Assembly (NCBI GenBank): GCA_907163375.1
Contig: CAJQUW010009224.1
Span: 186,001 to 250,000 of the forward strand
DNA from: Prostheceraeus crozeri
Taxonomy: Eukaryota; Platyhelminthes; Polycladida; Euryleptidae
DNA length: 64,000 nucleotides
Direction of reading: 5' to 3'
In this document: positions 14,101 to 29,100 of the stretch, in pieces
Layout of the letters: each line of letters starts with the position of its first letter
How positions within the stretch are numbered: the stretch's first letter is position 1
Notes under the pieces: model-generated
What the model was told of the DNA's origin: nothing
Database searches by the model: none
What the model saw: only the letters and a program-made list of their open reading frames with translations
Made by a program: the position numbers and the translations under genes

Positions 14101-17100
14101 AACGGATTTCTGTAAATTTTATAGCAACTGTTTCTCGGTGGAAAATTGGCATTGCGTACGAAACAGTTCCAACATTGACCGCATTCTTTCAACAGAACAT
14201 GACTTTGTTAACACCCAGTGATTCCGCCGTTGAAACCATAGTTTTTGAGTAACTTGACCTTTTTAGGATATACCTCGCATAGCAACTTTAAACACTTTTT
14301 GATTGACTGCGATTTCAGAACGCCGCTTTCTGAATGGATGTGGACTCGGAAGTCATTCCCTAAATGCTCTATCATGCAACTAACATTCAGTCAGCACTCA
14401 GTAGCAGGAATTTCAAACGATGTGATTTTCTTGGATCTATCGATATTTCAATCATGCTTCATTTATTCACCGATCGTGTGATCAACGATCATCCCTAGTT
14501 GTAGAAGCGATTGACAAAGCGCTCCGATCATCGATCAGCATAAATTTTTAAGGCGGAACATAGTTGATGCTATCGTTATCTTGGAAACCGATAAAAAGCA
14601 AACAATTGTCAGACTGAGTAGTTATATTTTATATTCTCTCCGACTGCATAAGAATATGTAGGCTAACAGTAAACTGTCGCTACTGAATAAGTTGTAGTTC
14701 TCGTGAGACCTGCATGGATTTATCAAACTGTGAAAATTTAAACATATTAATCAGTGGTTTGTATTACAAGAGTGGCAGGCTTGAGCTATTACTTGATAAT
14801 TACTTTTCTCAATGCTGAGCAATCCTGCAACAGTCACATGCAGTATTCATTGACATTTTGTTACCATCCTCTTCAACTGACTCCTCTAATGTTCGGACCT
14901 GAAGTTTCGTGGTATACATGTCCAAACCATATCAAGCGATGTGCTCGAATGACGGATTGTACCAATCTCAATGAAGATTCATAACATTGAGTTCCAGTTG
15001 TGAACAATTTTCCCTTGGTTTTCATATAGATTAGGTTTCTACATCTGTTGATAGCACAAACATTAAGCAAAGATTGCATTTGCAAAGTTTTGCCTCTGTT
15101 CATGATTTTGTTCATCTCAGAGAGTACTATTGTTGCGCTTCAATATTGTTAGACGAATGACATGTGTATGTTTACGAAGACATGCAGTGAATATCAGTGT
15201 TCAACCGCCTGAGAATTCCCAAACAAATTAGAATGTTGGTTTTAACAACAAGACAACTGACAAGAATGATTAAATCAGCTTTAAGATGCGTGAATGCAAG
15301 CAGAGGGGCTGAAATTAATACAACCACCTGCCTGTATGTGTAAATCACCGCCATAGGAGAATTGGGACACCCACTTCTGTGGCATTTGACCCTCCCTTTT
15401 CTTCTTGTAATTTAGATGCACTGAAATCTAATCTAGAAAGTGTCCTATTCATGCTGGACATTCCTTGTGCTATAAATCGTTATGTCTGAAGTCTTTGATA
15501 CTATTTACTGAGTTCGAAGTCTTCGCATCCTACATCTGGCTATCCAAGTCATTTGTAGGCAATATATCACATGCAGGACAAGGAAGTAGTGAAGTATTCA
15601 GAATAATCTTCCTATTTGGTAGCTGATTGATTCATAAGAAAAATTATTTGTATTTCCCAATGTCTCTGGGATAGTGGTCTCCGTGGCACAGTGGTTAAGT
15701 GCTTGGCCTGGCGATCTTTCGGTCCAGAGGTCGAGCCCCGAAAGTGTCATTGGAAGTCGTATTGTCGTCAACGCTCCAGGTTAAAGTCTGACTACGTCAG
15801 CACCGTCCAAGGCTATCCAAGACTTCTCCAAGGCTACAAAGTGATTGAAACAGTTAATGGATTGTAATCCGATCTTATATCCGACAATTTGCAAAGTCTA
15901 TGATTCTTTCGATAATTCATTAAGTTTGTTTTTCTCTCAACAGATTCCAATCCCCTTCCTTGTGATGTGCCTGGTGCAATTCATCATCATCATTGTTGAT
16001 CGTGCTCTGTTCCTGCAGAAACTTGTTATTGGTAAACTCATCTGGCAATTCATCATGATGATTGCTATTCATATCTGGATGTTCATAGCTTTGCCGTGCT
16101 ACACGAACATGTAAGTATTGATATTATGTGGGAACACAGTGGTCAGAAGTATCGATATGTCAACGCATGCACCGATTTTTGAAGGTTCATTGATCATGTT
16201 TTATGAATATTTTATTAAAAAGCATGCCAGCCTAACGCACCCACAGTGCGGATGCATATTAGTTGATTGATCAAATAAAAGCATCGTTTGCTAATAAGCG
16301 CATATTTTAATTAGAAAAAGGAAAGCAACTAAGCGGTAATCATTGAAAGAAAAGCAAATCTTGAATCAGCAGTTGCACGAATTATCCATTCAGTGCTCCA
16401 ACTTTGCGACAGAAACTCACTTTCTGAAAACGATAATAAATAATAAATAAATGCATCAAAATTTAGCTTATCACATTACAATTTAGGGAAATCTGAAAAA
16501 TATTTCAATCTCATTATTCTTCAATTTAGAATGTGTACTGTGAGGTGTATTGTAATATTCTACAGAAAAGCCTTTACAGCATATTTGAATCTATGGAGTA
16601 AGAAATTTCAGTTTTTATGTTCGGAAAATTAGGGCTAATTATTTCAATATAAACAGGATAAGATGCGAAAATTAGAATAGATTGCGCGCATGCGTGTGTA
16701 AGAAAATGAACGATAGACCTCCTCTTCCTTCTATATTTCGAATTTCTGCAGCGTTGTCTTAATGACTACAGACATTGCTGCTTCATGTTATTCATGTGTT
16801 GAGAAATCATTCGGTTGAGCATTCTATCAGAAGCTGCTCAATTGTCATCGATCATGAACTATAGGGTGTGACTAAACGTTATTGAAGCTTTCATGAGAGA
16901 AGATTAAATAGCATATCTACGGTCTAAAATCCGATACGTCGTTATAAAGTAGAGTTCTTGTAATTACCTGACAAAAATTTGAGTCTGTCCGATTGACTTC
17001 CTGTTTTGCGAAACACTTCCTGATGTTTTTAATGACTTCAAACTGCTTATAGAAATGAAGCTCTTTCCTGTTTGACCACTTTCCGCTAGGCAAAGATGCC

Positions 17101-20100
17101 ATGCGCGTCCGGTGAGTCCGCTGAAGCTTGCAGAACACTTAGTCGAGCAAAATCAGTGTTTCTTTGGTGTCATTGATGAGCTTGTAAGAAAATTACATTT
17201 AGATATTTTCATCAGATTTTGATAAATAATCAGCTTAATCACAAGTCCAGTAATTGTCATCGAGAATAGCAAAGTCGTAAATCAAATTGATATACTGAAA
17301 CAGTCTCAATAATTTTTGGTCACACCTTATACATCATCATCCTCTATATGTATGTGTTATCATCTCACATCACGTCTTGTGCCTTTACTTTCTTTATATA
17401 TTGTAGGTAATCGCCTATGTCTAGCATGTACATTTTCTCATGCATTGTCGGAAGATAATAAAGCTCTTTAAATTTTGTTGGGAATGATTATCTTTTATAT
17501 ATCGCTCCTTTGTGAATGACCTATCGAACAAAATTATCGCTCTTATCGAATTCGAGTTATCCGTGTTCTACTGTACTTCGTGTCCTAATGTGAGTAGCCT
17601 AGCAGTTGATGACGATTGATAAGAATTGCATAAATCTAAAGAATTATAGAATAAAAGAATAGACACTGAAAAGCAAATGCAGCTCCCGGAAAATTAATTC
17701 TAACAATATTGGTTTAATATTTTGTTTAACTCAAATTACATGTAAATCAATGTCACATTTATCAAAAAGATCAATTGCATACAATAAAATAACTGATAAC
17801 TGGAAGTCGTGTGAAATATGATAGTGTGGTGTGCGCGTAAATTCTTAGTGATGTGTGTTTTTTATGTTTTGATAGTGCTGCAAAATTAATACATAATTTT
17901 GATAGTTGATAAAATACATAATGATACAAAGTGACTCGTAATGTTAAGAAGCATTTACTAGTAGCATCAAATTTTAAATAACGATCTTAGAAGAATTTTT
18001 ATGTCGATATTATACAGAAATTTTGTTTTCACTACAGAAGTCTGGTAAAAAAATTGTGCATCATCGGATAGCACATCGGTTTTAGATTTTTCATAGTACG
18101 AACTACATACCTTACATGAAAACATACACGTATCTTCATGTACTTTAAGGAGTACATATCTTTCATTTAATATTTTCAAGATAGGGGTTATGCTTTAGCT
18201 CGATCAAAAGCAGTAGGCTATAGATTATAACAACATGTGTATTTACAATGTACATATGGGCAATGTAGTGAATGGTTTCACAGAATTCACACTTCTAATA
18301 TTGATGCGTACGTGTATATTTGTGAAGGATCTCCGTAGCTTATCAGAATTAAATCACGTTTGATAAACATTTTATGTCCTGGTTTTAAATTTTTCAGGGC
18401 TTTCAAGGAGAACGTTCCTGCGGTCATATTCTATCTCCTCAAGTGTGTCTACTTCGGTTTATCCGCTTACCAGATCCGCTCTGGGTATCCTGTCCGTGTG
18501 TTGGGAAACTTTCTCACCAAGTCCTACAATTATGTCAATCTCTTCCTTTACAAGGGGTGAGTAACGAGATGGAATTTGATTTCAGCCTCTCTGAAGGATG
18601 TTTAGAATATTTGAAGAGATTTGTTCTTATATAGATGATTTTGAAGATTTCCATGTCTGTTCTCTTCCTCTTCTAGTTTTGTCGTGGTGCCCTTCCTAAT
18701 GGACTTGCGCTGTGTCATGGATTGGGTGTGGACTGAAACAACGTTGGGTTTATATCATTGGGATCAGATGGAACATATCTACAGTCTCATCTATGCTGTC
18801 AAGTGTTGGCATTACTCGGAGGACATCATGCCTACTCCTCGTGGGAACCGGAGAGGGAAATGTGCTAAGTATGGTCTCGGTGGACTTGTAGTGGCTCTTA
18901 TTGTCTTGGCTATTTGGCTACCTATGCTGGTTTTCTCCATACTTGGAGCAACGGCCGAACCAAACATCCCATATCAGTGTGAAGTCACTTTATCCATCGG
19001 AGGATTCACAGTAAGCGTCTATTGTCAATTATTGAGTAAATGTAAGTGATAAACGAACGTACCTGACAAACTTATCGCCGTGTATTCACCCCAGAAATGT
19101 GTGCAGAAAATATTCGTGTTATTAGGAAAAGTCTAATTTCTATAAAAACGCAAGTTAGAAGTTTCGACACTTATTTCCTTCTTGTATCAACCGTTGTCAT
19201 TCCACTATTATGTATATGCCCGTCAAATGCAAGTGACAAGTAATGTAGGCCACTTTAAAGAGCTCTTTAGGGGCGGAGACATTAAAGTGAGAGTCCATAG
19301 CATTTTGTTATTGTGACTGATTAAGTTATGCATCGACAACCAGTATCCAAGCGAACATCGCATTCAGATGATCATAAAATGAGTATTAATTAATTACAAA
19401 AATTGCAAAATTACAAAAATTTTAAAAAAAGTGTCCAATACATCTATCTAACACTGTTAGTAATACATAGATTGTAATTTAAAATCCCTGAAGTGGACGT
19501 TGTGTTGATGTTAGCTTTATTTTCCTTAACGAAATTCCTTCATGGTTAATTTTAAAAGTCACGTAATTAAGACTTACTGCACTATACTTAGATTGAGCTT
19601 TTATAAAATCTTCTGTCGACACCGCGTATTTAGATACGGATAGTGCAGTGACAGACATTAGGGAATAGTTCGTGCGAAATATGTAAACTATGAAAATTTT
19701 ATTGTAGTAAGAAGTAGTTTAATTTTAGCAGTGATTTTATAGTAAGAAATATACATGAAGAATCGGACTACAAAGATGCCGGGCGAACATCAAAGTTTTA
19801 CAAGGGCTCTATGGACGTCTTTGCTCATGTTGCATTGCGTATCTGGTGTTTGCTGTGTGCTAACTTCTGAAGAAAATGTTTCACTTGGGTACGAATTCAG
19901 CAAGTTTGCTATAATTTTCCATTGGTCCTGCGAGTGGCATGTGTACTCATTCTAATTTATCACTTACCATTTACCACGAATTGCAGGTAATTACAGATAT
20001 TCTTTTCCGATGCATCTAAGATAATGTTTTTGGATAAGTACAGGACATTTTCATTCGAAGGGTATGTTAAAAAGATGCTACAATTGATTCAATAAAGATA

Positions 20101-23100
20101 TTTCATCAGTGCATGATGCCAGCCTCCTTAAAAGTCACGTCTGATTTAGCTATCAAAGGAATTTACATGAATATTCTCTGAATATTATAAGACTTAAATA
20201 TTAGAGCATGGCGGTGTTTCCCGCTTGACTTTAGTTGCCAATGACCATTTAATAATTAAAAAATCATGTTATCTGATATTTACTTTCTATGAAAGTATAT
20301 GATAAAAATTAATAGACCAAAATAGCATGGTGAAATCATTTCCTCTTCTCTTGCTCCCAGTCGTGGAGAAAATAGAAACAACTCCCACGTTTCCGGATAG
20401 TCCTTAATATTCCGTTATTCTTTCGTTATTGGAAGCATCGCCATCAGAACTTTTCATTTGATAGTATCCACGTCATTTATTTACTCCTGCCAATTTTCAT
20501 CAGTTTATAATGTTTGAACTTCTTTGGTTGAACATTTCATCGGCATTCCGATTTTACATCACATCAATTTCGAACATTGCTTACTTTTGTTCTTCAAGTG
20601 TCAATGTAATCATTTTACATGTATGATGAAGATTTGTCTTGAACCGCGAACTTATGCTTGTGTTGCCCTCTGTTGCGGTTTACTATAATAATTTAACTGC
20701 TCTGCATCTTGTTGCGTTAATGTGCCTGTATGACAGACTTAAAAATCGTAATATTATCAATCATCTTTGTACAATCTAATATCATTTATATAGTATTACG
20801 TATCAGATTCATTTAATTTCTTATAATCCTCAAAGGAATTTGGTTACAAATTGCGATCAGCTATTAGGAAGTCAATAAGAATACAAACCGCACATTTTTC
20901 ACAAAAGATAGGAATAGACAGACACTTAGACAAAATGTCTCCATCGCTAGGATTTTGAAATAGCCATTACATCTCAGGTGTTTTACATCACTTGCCGTTT
21001 ACCACGAATTGGGTTTTACCTTAACGAGATTGTTTTTCCGAGGCATATAAGATAAGAAATTCTTTCCGATCTGAGATCGACTGAAAAATTCTTGAGATTT
21101 TGTTTCACAGAGAAACTAAGTCTGACATTAACGTAAACCTGTTATAAGTTGAAGTCGTCAGTAGAAGTTGTGAAATTTGATTTTAGGTATCAAAAATGAA
21201 ACATGGCAAAAACATCACCGTCCCGAATATTACGGGACATTTTCATCATTGCAGGGCAGAGGTTGAATAAAAAGGATGTTGAAACTTCACATGCGATTAG
21301 CCTACCAGCATTTAATATACGTTTGCAGCAGCTGTGCTTTGACTGTATGATTTGTTTAACGACTTGCAGATTCAAAGTGCCGAATGTTCCTACCGTTACT
21401 CTCGTGGACAGGCTGAAGCGAGGTTTTGTATGTCGTAATAATAGAAATCTGACACTCCACACGTATGATTATAAAGTCCTAGATCGGACATGTTCATTGA
21501 AAATATTGCCACGTCGTGATCAGGCGTTGTCAACGGCAACGAAACGTTGGCGGCTTCTAGTGGCTGACTGTGCCGGTACCTTGTCAGTATGATTTTCAAA
21601 GATTCATGGTTGTTGCAATTTCCCTGTAAGTATAGAAGCATTCTAATAAAACAACTGAATCTGCAACTATGGTAGGCTTCAGTTATTTGATTTCGCAATA
21701 CTGAATTACATTTGTGAACAGCTGAAATTGCCATCAACAAACAACTGGTGTCAATTCAAGTCCCACTAATTCCCACCATTAGTCCCATCAATTCACAAGG
21801 CCACTAGGCTATTTTATTGTAAATATTGCTTCAGAAGAATTCATTCTGTTCGTTTTCACCTCTTCAGCCCATCTACACCGTCACAGCCCAGACTGGACGC
21901 TTACAGCACATGACAAAGGAGAAATATTTAGGATTAAAAGAATCATACAAAGATGAGAAGGCGCGCTCAGTGCTAAATCGGTTCGACGTTCGAGATGTTG
22001 CTATTGTTCGAATGGACGAGAACTCATCCGTCATTTGGAGTATTACTCCGCCTGGTCAGTCTTCAATCATCGCTCAGCTTGGTTCCAGCATTTCAATGTC
22101 GTTCTCTATGTCGTGCAAACGGAAAGTTACTTCCGTCTCAGCGTCCGTCAACGGCCTGTTCACTCATTTGCTGAATGAAACGGAGAAGGAGCAACTCAAT
22201 AAGACTCTCTCCAGTAATGACGTCTCCATGGCAAGGGTATATTCCATTTTCCCTCGTTACGTTATCCTCAATAAGGACAGCATAGTCAACGACAGGTCCT
22301 TGAGTCCGCAGTCGGTAAGTGCGAATGTTTTCAATTTAGACAGATGACGACAATAAAGATCTCATGTGTCTCGAACCTGATCTATTCGTAACCTATGGAT
22401 TCACTCAGATCCTACCTAGCCTAGAATAGAGGGTTGTGGTCATCAAAATCATAGAGTAAGTATATTGGGAAGAGTAGGAACTCAGTATTCATTGAATTCC
22501 CAATGTGTATGCAGTTTCGATTTTATTAAATGAACTCGAGTTGAGACCCAGTACCCAAATGTGAGACAAGCAGATGTTTACACTTTTAAAGAAATTTTCA
22601 GGAATTTGACAGAGATTGCTTGATCATGCTAGTAGTCTTATCCTCATTACACGGCTGTGGATCATTCAACATCGTTTTTCAACTAAACTGATGTGTAATG
22701 ACAAAGCATTAATTATGATTTTGGGTCATCTATTTTTATAGTTTTATTTCTCTAAGTCACAAGATAATTCCCTTACTCATTAATCCAAATGAGCAGGTAT
22801 AATCTAGGAGCAGAGAAGGCAGTGGGGTCCAGAATTTCGGCAGCATGGTTGAAATGGAAGGATCTTAGCAGCCTGCTAATGAAGACATCCCAATAATGTG
22901 TAGAGCGAAAGTGTACGAAACGTGTGTGCGATCAGTACTATTATACGGAGCGGAAACCTGGCCGTTGACTCAGCAACAAAGAAGCCGACTTGAAGTGTGT
23001 GACCAGAGGATGCTGCGCTACATGATGAAGATCAAATGGAGAGACCGGGTCACTAATGACGATGTAATGGGAATGTGCGGGCTGACACACCTGAGGAACC

Positions 23101-26100
23101 GAATTCAACAGAGGAGGCTCCGATGGTTTGGCCATGTCAGGAGAGCGGAAGAGAAGGTCATCGGGAGAGTGGAATCCATGAAGGTGGAGGGAAAGCGACC
23201 AGTTGTAAGACCAAAGAAATCATGGCGAAACTGCGTCCAAGAAGACCTGGATGCCCTCAACATCAGCGAGCACCTTGCCCAAGATCGGGACCAGTGGAAG
23301 CGAGCCATCAAACTCCGTCCAACCTCAAGCAATGGGACAAGAAGGACGTAAAACGAGAAGTGAAGTGAAGTGGATTAATCCAAATGATGAAAATCTGGAA
23401 AGTATTTCAGTCACAATTCTAACTCCGCATTCGATTTTGAAAACTGACTGAGTTCTGACTGATACATGGATCACTTCCTGAAAACGCACAATGGAGCTCC
23501 TCCGAAGTTTCAAGAAAGTTAGCTGAAGATATCGTAGGAGCAGATTTTTAGGGTAGAGAATTTCGAGTCAATTGACAGCAATTTTATCGGAATACCTCGA
23601 GAAGCAGATTCCTACTTCCATGGAAAGATATTTTCATCACGTCCTCCAACTATATTTGAGGTATCAAAACACATATGAGTGGACAATGTATTTTGAGATA
23701 ATATTTATGTAGCATCGATGATCGAGTTTTGAACGATGTTATTTTTTCTGTGAAAAAAAGTAGCTGCTAGCAAGAGGAATGTATCATCAACAGATGTTGA
23801 TGTCCATATTTTTGCAGAGATCAGCATGCTTTTTATAATTTCTCTAGGAATTCATTTTCCTAGCTTTTATTTGATTTTCAACGATGTTGTTTCCGCAGAA
23901 GGAGGAATTCGCCAGCACATCTCAGCGGTTGGCAATTCATCATCAACATAAAAAAGCCTATCTGACACAAAATCAAGAAATAATATGCTGGATAGAGATT
24001 GCCAGTATTATCAGCATAATGATTGGTCTCTTATTTCTGATGTATTATATTTATTTTGATTATTCGGTGAGCTGAGAATTCATGACGCAAGTGCAGTGTA
24101 TCCATCAGATATCTTACGTAATTGATTCCCACAAGCAACACAATGAGACGATGAAGATGTTTTGTCTCCATTGATGTACACTTAACATTGCTGTAACAGT
24201 ATTGATAAGAACTTTTTGAAAAGTTCGGTGCATTCTGTAGGTGAAGGTCATGTTGAATTGATGATATGTTGGCATTAATGTGAAAAAGAACACATCAGTA
24301 CATGAACATCAGTACTCATAAAATCAGACATTCCCAGCGAAGCAGACACGAACATAATCGCGAATATTTAACCAAAAGAATGTGTAAGTTAAGTTTGATT
24401 TGTTAGCCGCAAGAAGAAAATTTACATCAGTGATCTAGATTGGCATCTGCATCCAGAGGGGAAAAAATAAAATTAAATGGGCGAACTCTCGTGTCGAAGT
24501 CGCTTCTAAACTTGGGAGTGTGTAGTTTGAATCAGTCCTAGCTACCAACGCCAGGTCGCACATAAGAATGGTAATGAAGAATCCCCCCTCTTGTGTCGAT
24601 CGTATCCTGTAGACAAAAGTACCGAAAGATGGAGATGAGGTGATAGCTGAAAATAGTGTACATCTGTTCATAATTAGAAAATTGTGAATTATCTTATAAA
24701 ATGCATCCGAGTCTTTCCACAAGAGTTTCTATTGATTAGCATGTCGATTTTGTGGTTTCTGGACTTGGAGCTGTCCAATCAGCGCCGTGTGTACTTTAGA
24801 CAAATTGACAAGCTTGGATATTGATCGATTGTTATTGACTACGAAAGATAGTCACCCGCCTTTCGGGAGAAAAGTTGATGGCAGCTGACGGGCGTTTGCT
24901 TGATTTCATTCTGGATGTCAATTGAAATCATCTCCTCCAAGAAAAGGTTTGCCGCTAAGATAATCTACACTTTATTGCTATTTTAAAAAGCTAAAATTTC
25001 GGAAGAACTCATAACTCGCATTCTACCTCGACATATTTTCATTTTATTGCATTTTTCATTACGTAGTGAACTGAATGAGCGTGATAAAGTCAATCATTTT
25101 AGTGAAATGACCCGGGTCTACTTTTTGTCGAAAAGCACCGGCAGCCGCGCTGTATACATAGCGTCTATTTCCCAAGTGTGAGATAGTACTCCCGTCGGAG
25201 TTCAGTGTTCTATGTAGGGGGCGCAGGAAAGCCTGTGTCTACATGTATTTCTGTCCGATTTCTTTTACCGACACTGAGAGCATAAAATGTTAAATAAGCA
25301 GTCAGCACATTATGTTGGCACAAACTGATTGCTTTTCTAGTCTTGCCAACTCAGTTGAAAGACATTTCGATAGTTTCTGAGATTATCTAGTATTATTGGA
25401 GTAAAATGATGACATTGCCGAACACGGGACTTCTGACGCCAGACTTATAAGATTAAAACAGCAAATCTGCTTTTAGAGGAAAACTCGCGCCACATGTGAC
25501 TTGTACTATGCACGATGATTCATGGATGATCACACACGGGAAGCATTGTTCTCATCAAAGTATGTAGTGCAACTTGATCAGCCCGGTCCCATATCCTAAC
25601 AATTTAATAAGCAGATATGTGAACTTTTGACAAGAAGTAACTGAATTCATAAATTCACTGAACTATAGACCTGTTCGTGTTGATATGGAAGTGAAACTTC
25701 ACTTGCTTGAACAGTTCATTTCAATTAGACGTTCTTATCATCCGATTGTTCTATCTATAACTATATCATCCGACTATCTCCCTCTGAAAAATTACCTCGT
25801 GAAATCCGAGAGAGCTGGGATCCAATGCAGAGAGAAGACACCAGTTATGAAGTGTTACATCGCTTCACTTTTCAAACCCGGTCATCCAATTTTGAATCCA
25901 GGGCAAAATATCAACTTATTTAAGTGAAGAAATTTTGGATTGTCGACATTAAATTCAAAAATTAACTCAATATCTCTTCTTTCTTTGGCATCGAAAGTCT
26001 TCCTATAAATCTATGTATATGTATTAGACGATTTTCAATGGGACAGATGGAAAAATTTCGAATGAGTTTGAAATGACTGTTTTTTAGCTGTCATTGTCCA

Positions 26101-29100
26101 TTGCATACTTCGCTTATGTGATCATTGGAGCTCGACAAAATAGTTTATTTTTCAAGCAGGAAAAGTTTTTTGTCTAGTTTGTAAAACTTGTAAAATAGTT
26201 TTTTTAGGTTTTTTCTTTAAGTAATTATACGATTGATCGGTAAACATTTTGAAACTATATTTACTTATAATAGTTGTTGTTGTAAAACTACCACGAACAA
26301 AAAAAGTATCAACAAGAAGGCAGTTAGCAATCATTGTAATGACAATTTGTTGTCATAATGCGGTGAATATTATCCTCTGTGAGACTTTGTCTCCAGTCGG
26401 ATAGCATCATTTTGTAGTTACTGAAGGACCTCTCTACATCCGCTAACACAACCGGACAGAAGGGAAAAATTGAGATGCCATTAGGACAGAAACGTCAGTA
26501 CAGCCTTCACGTAGAATATTTGCCATGTCGGATATAATTTTGAAGGCTGGATTCTCCGTCAACATGGCGTCAACTTCGGTTGCAGCTTCTCTCCAGTGGC
26601 ACCCGAAATATTGTTCAGTCGTTTCCTCGCATTCCATTAATTGACATGCATTGACCAAACCCAAGCCTTCAGTCTCCAGTTGTTTGATGAAAACAGGTAG
26701 AATAGAGAGATTACCGTGGATGTTTGCTAGGTCCCCTTTCAGCGAAGGCTTGTTCACTGTAGTTTGGACTCGCGCGACAGATGCAGAAATCCATTTAACT
26801 GCCAGTCCGAATATTGCACTCCATAGTTACATATGAAAGCATCAAATCCTCTGCTATTTGATTGAATTTGATCAAAGTCATGAGCAGAAATTGATATTAG
26901 GCTCTTATTCCGAAGAATAGTTGTTTTATTTCTAAAGTACCGATAGTCAAAATAGTTGGAAAACTATTATGTCGAGCTTTAATGATCTTGCTGGGATATC
27001 CTTTTACAAAATGCCAGTAATAGGTGCATGTCGCCCAGAAAGAAGAAATATTGAGCGCAAATAGCGAAGATATTCTTTCAAAAACTTTTGAAGTGAAAGC
27101 AAAATGTTTCATTTCTTCTTTCTCTCTTGTCACAGAACTGGATAAGCCTTTTGATACATCGATATAATTCTCCGAAAGCGCAGTGGTGGGGTATCCAGGA
27201 GGAAGCTCTCGATCCGAGAAGCAAGTTCTTCGACATCAGCAGTACGAAACAGCCGTATATTGTGACATTGAATGAGCGTGCTTATCAAATGAACTTAATC
27301 TCCAGTTTCTTCGCTGGATACGGGTGAGTTATCCTTTATTATTCTCTCAAGACAGGTGATATTAACAAGTACAAGTAACATTTTGTCGTTAAATTAACCT
27401 GATGATGAACCTACCAATTGCTGTCAACTTTTGAATGTATCAAGAGCATGATTCATGTGAATGACCAATCTTCGAAAGTCATTTTCCTCATTAGGGAAAG
27501 TTGAAGATAGAACTCAATAAACTTTTGGCCGGAAGTTGTGAGTATTTGAAGTTATAGAAAACATGACAGCTCGATGAGCCATCGACATTCAGGTTATCGG
27601 CTGATGTAACCGTGTGACTTTCCAATTATATGACGACCTGCGTGTTTGAGGCATTAAGAGCACATGAAGCTAGATCATTAATAATAAAAAAAGCTTATTT
27701 CTATTTTGTTATTGCTTGAGAGCAGTGGCAGGCGTAGTTCATTGATTCCGCTCGATTAATCGTGAGACGGAATCAATCGCGCGATTCCTGAATGACCACG
27801 AATCGCGCGATTTTTTGCAAAGTGACTTCTCAATGAAGTTTGCTTTATGAGGAAGAAACAAGGCTTTCTTCCTATTTACTCTTTCAACCTTTCAGATAAT
27901 GGCACTGACTAGAAGTTTGACACGTAGGTACACCTGTGGGCGCTAGTGCCTCAAATCATGCATGGCTAGAGTTGCTGTGTGACGTGATTTTCATTGCCAC
28001 ACCACAGTAGGGCTCTATTGGAGTCCTTTAGAATTCCCATACACTGCAGGAATGCACTACCTTATGCAATAGCATTAAACATGCTTGTATAGTACACGGT
28101 TACTACGAAGCATGCATATTGTCAACAAAAAAATCCGTGTGGAACTATAATTTGTTATCTCCGCATTGAAGGCATATGAATTCATTGCATATAATTTTGC
28201 TTATTATACAAGTTTCATGGAAGAAACGGTAAATGGCTACATGTATGCTTCTTGTCAAAGTGCGATTGATAAAAACCAAAAAGACTAAAGGAATCAAAGT
28301 TTGGAAATAGAAATATTAGCAGATACGTCCTAGTCTAGTAGCGAATGAAATTTGCCGATAGCTTGAGTGTCTTCGTGTGTTGCTGATTATGCTCCTTACG
28401 TTGCCTTTAGTTGAGTCAAAACGATGTTGTTCGCCATTGTCGTTTTCATTTTAACTATTTCGTCAGTGGCCTTACAACCAAAGTGGTAATTTTCGTGGAA
28501 GACAATTCATGCATTGTATGTGTTACTTCAGTGTGACCTTCTATTGTGTTCTCATATCAATCAATCAATCAATCAATCCTTTTACGTCCGTTTTCCAGAC
28601 TCGCTGGGTTGGACGGGGTTTCTTCTGATGGCTCTTCTCCACAACTCACGATCTAAAGCGTCTTCCTCCTTCAAACGAAATTTCCGCATGTCTTCTCGGA
28701 CTGTGTGTCTCCACGTTTTCTTCGGCCTGCCTGATGGTCTCTTTCCTTCCACCTCCATCTCGTCCACCCTTCTCAGCCAACTGCTCTCTTCCCTCCTCCT
28801 CACATGGCCAAACCAGCGCAGCCTCTGCCTGCTGATGACTGCCAAGATGTTCTCAATCCCCATTGCTTTTCTTAGTTCATCATTTGATCTCCTGTCTGCC
28901 AGCTTCACCCTGCACATCCATCTCACCATCCTCATCTCTGCTCTCTCCAACAACTGCTCGTGGTCTGACCGCATTGCCCACGTCTCACACCCGTAGGTCA
29001 TGCATTGCCTCACACACGCAGCATACACCTTTCCTTTTGTCATAAGCGAAGGGCCCTTTGATGTTAGGAAGGCAGACATCTCCTTGAACTTCTTCCATCC

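Noticed and set aside
14873-15115. Minus-strand frame with RLIWFGHV-like peptide as a non-LTR fragment
   Set aside because: Match is limited to about ten residues, and the rest of the frame does not resemble a reverse transcriptase.
23075-23451. Additional frames overlapping the non-LTR fragment
   Set aside because: Shadows of the RT C-terminal frame in other phases.
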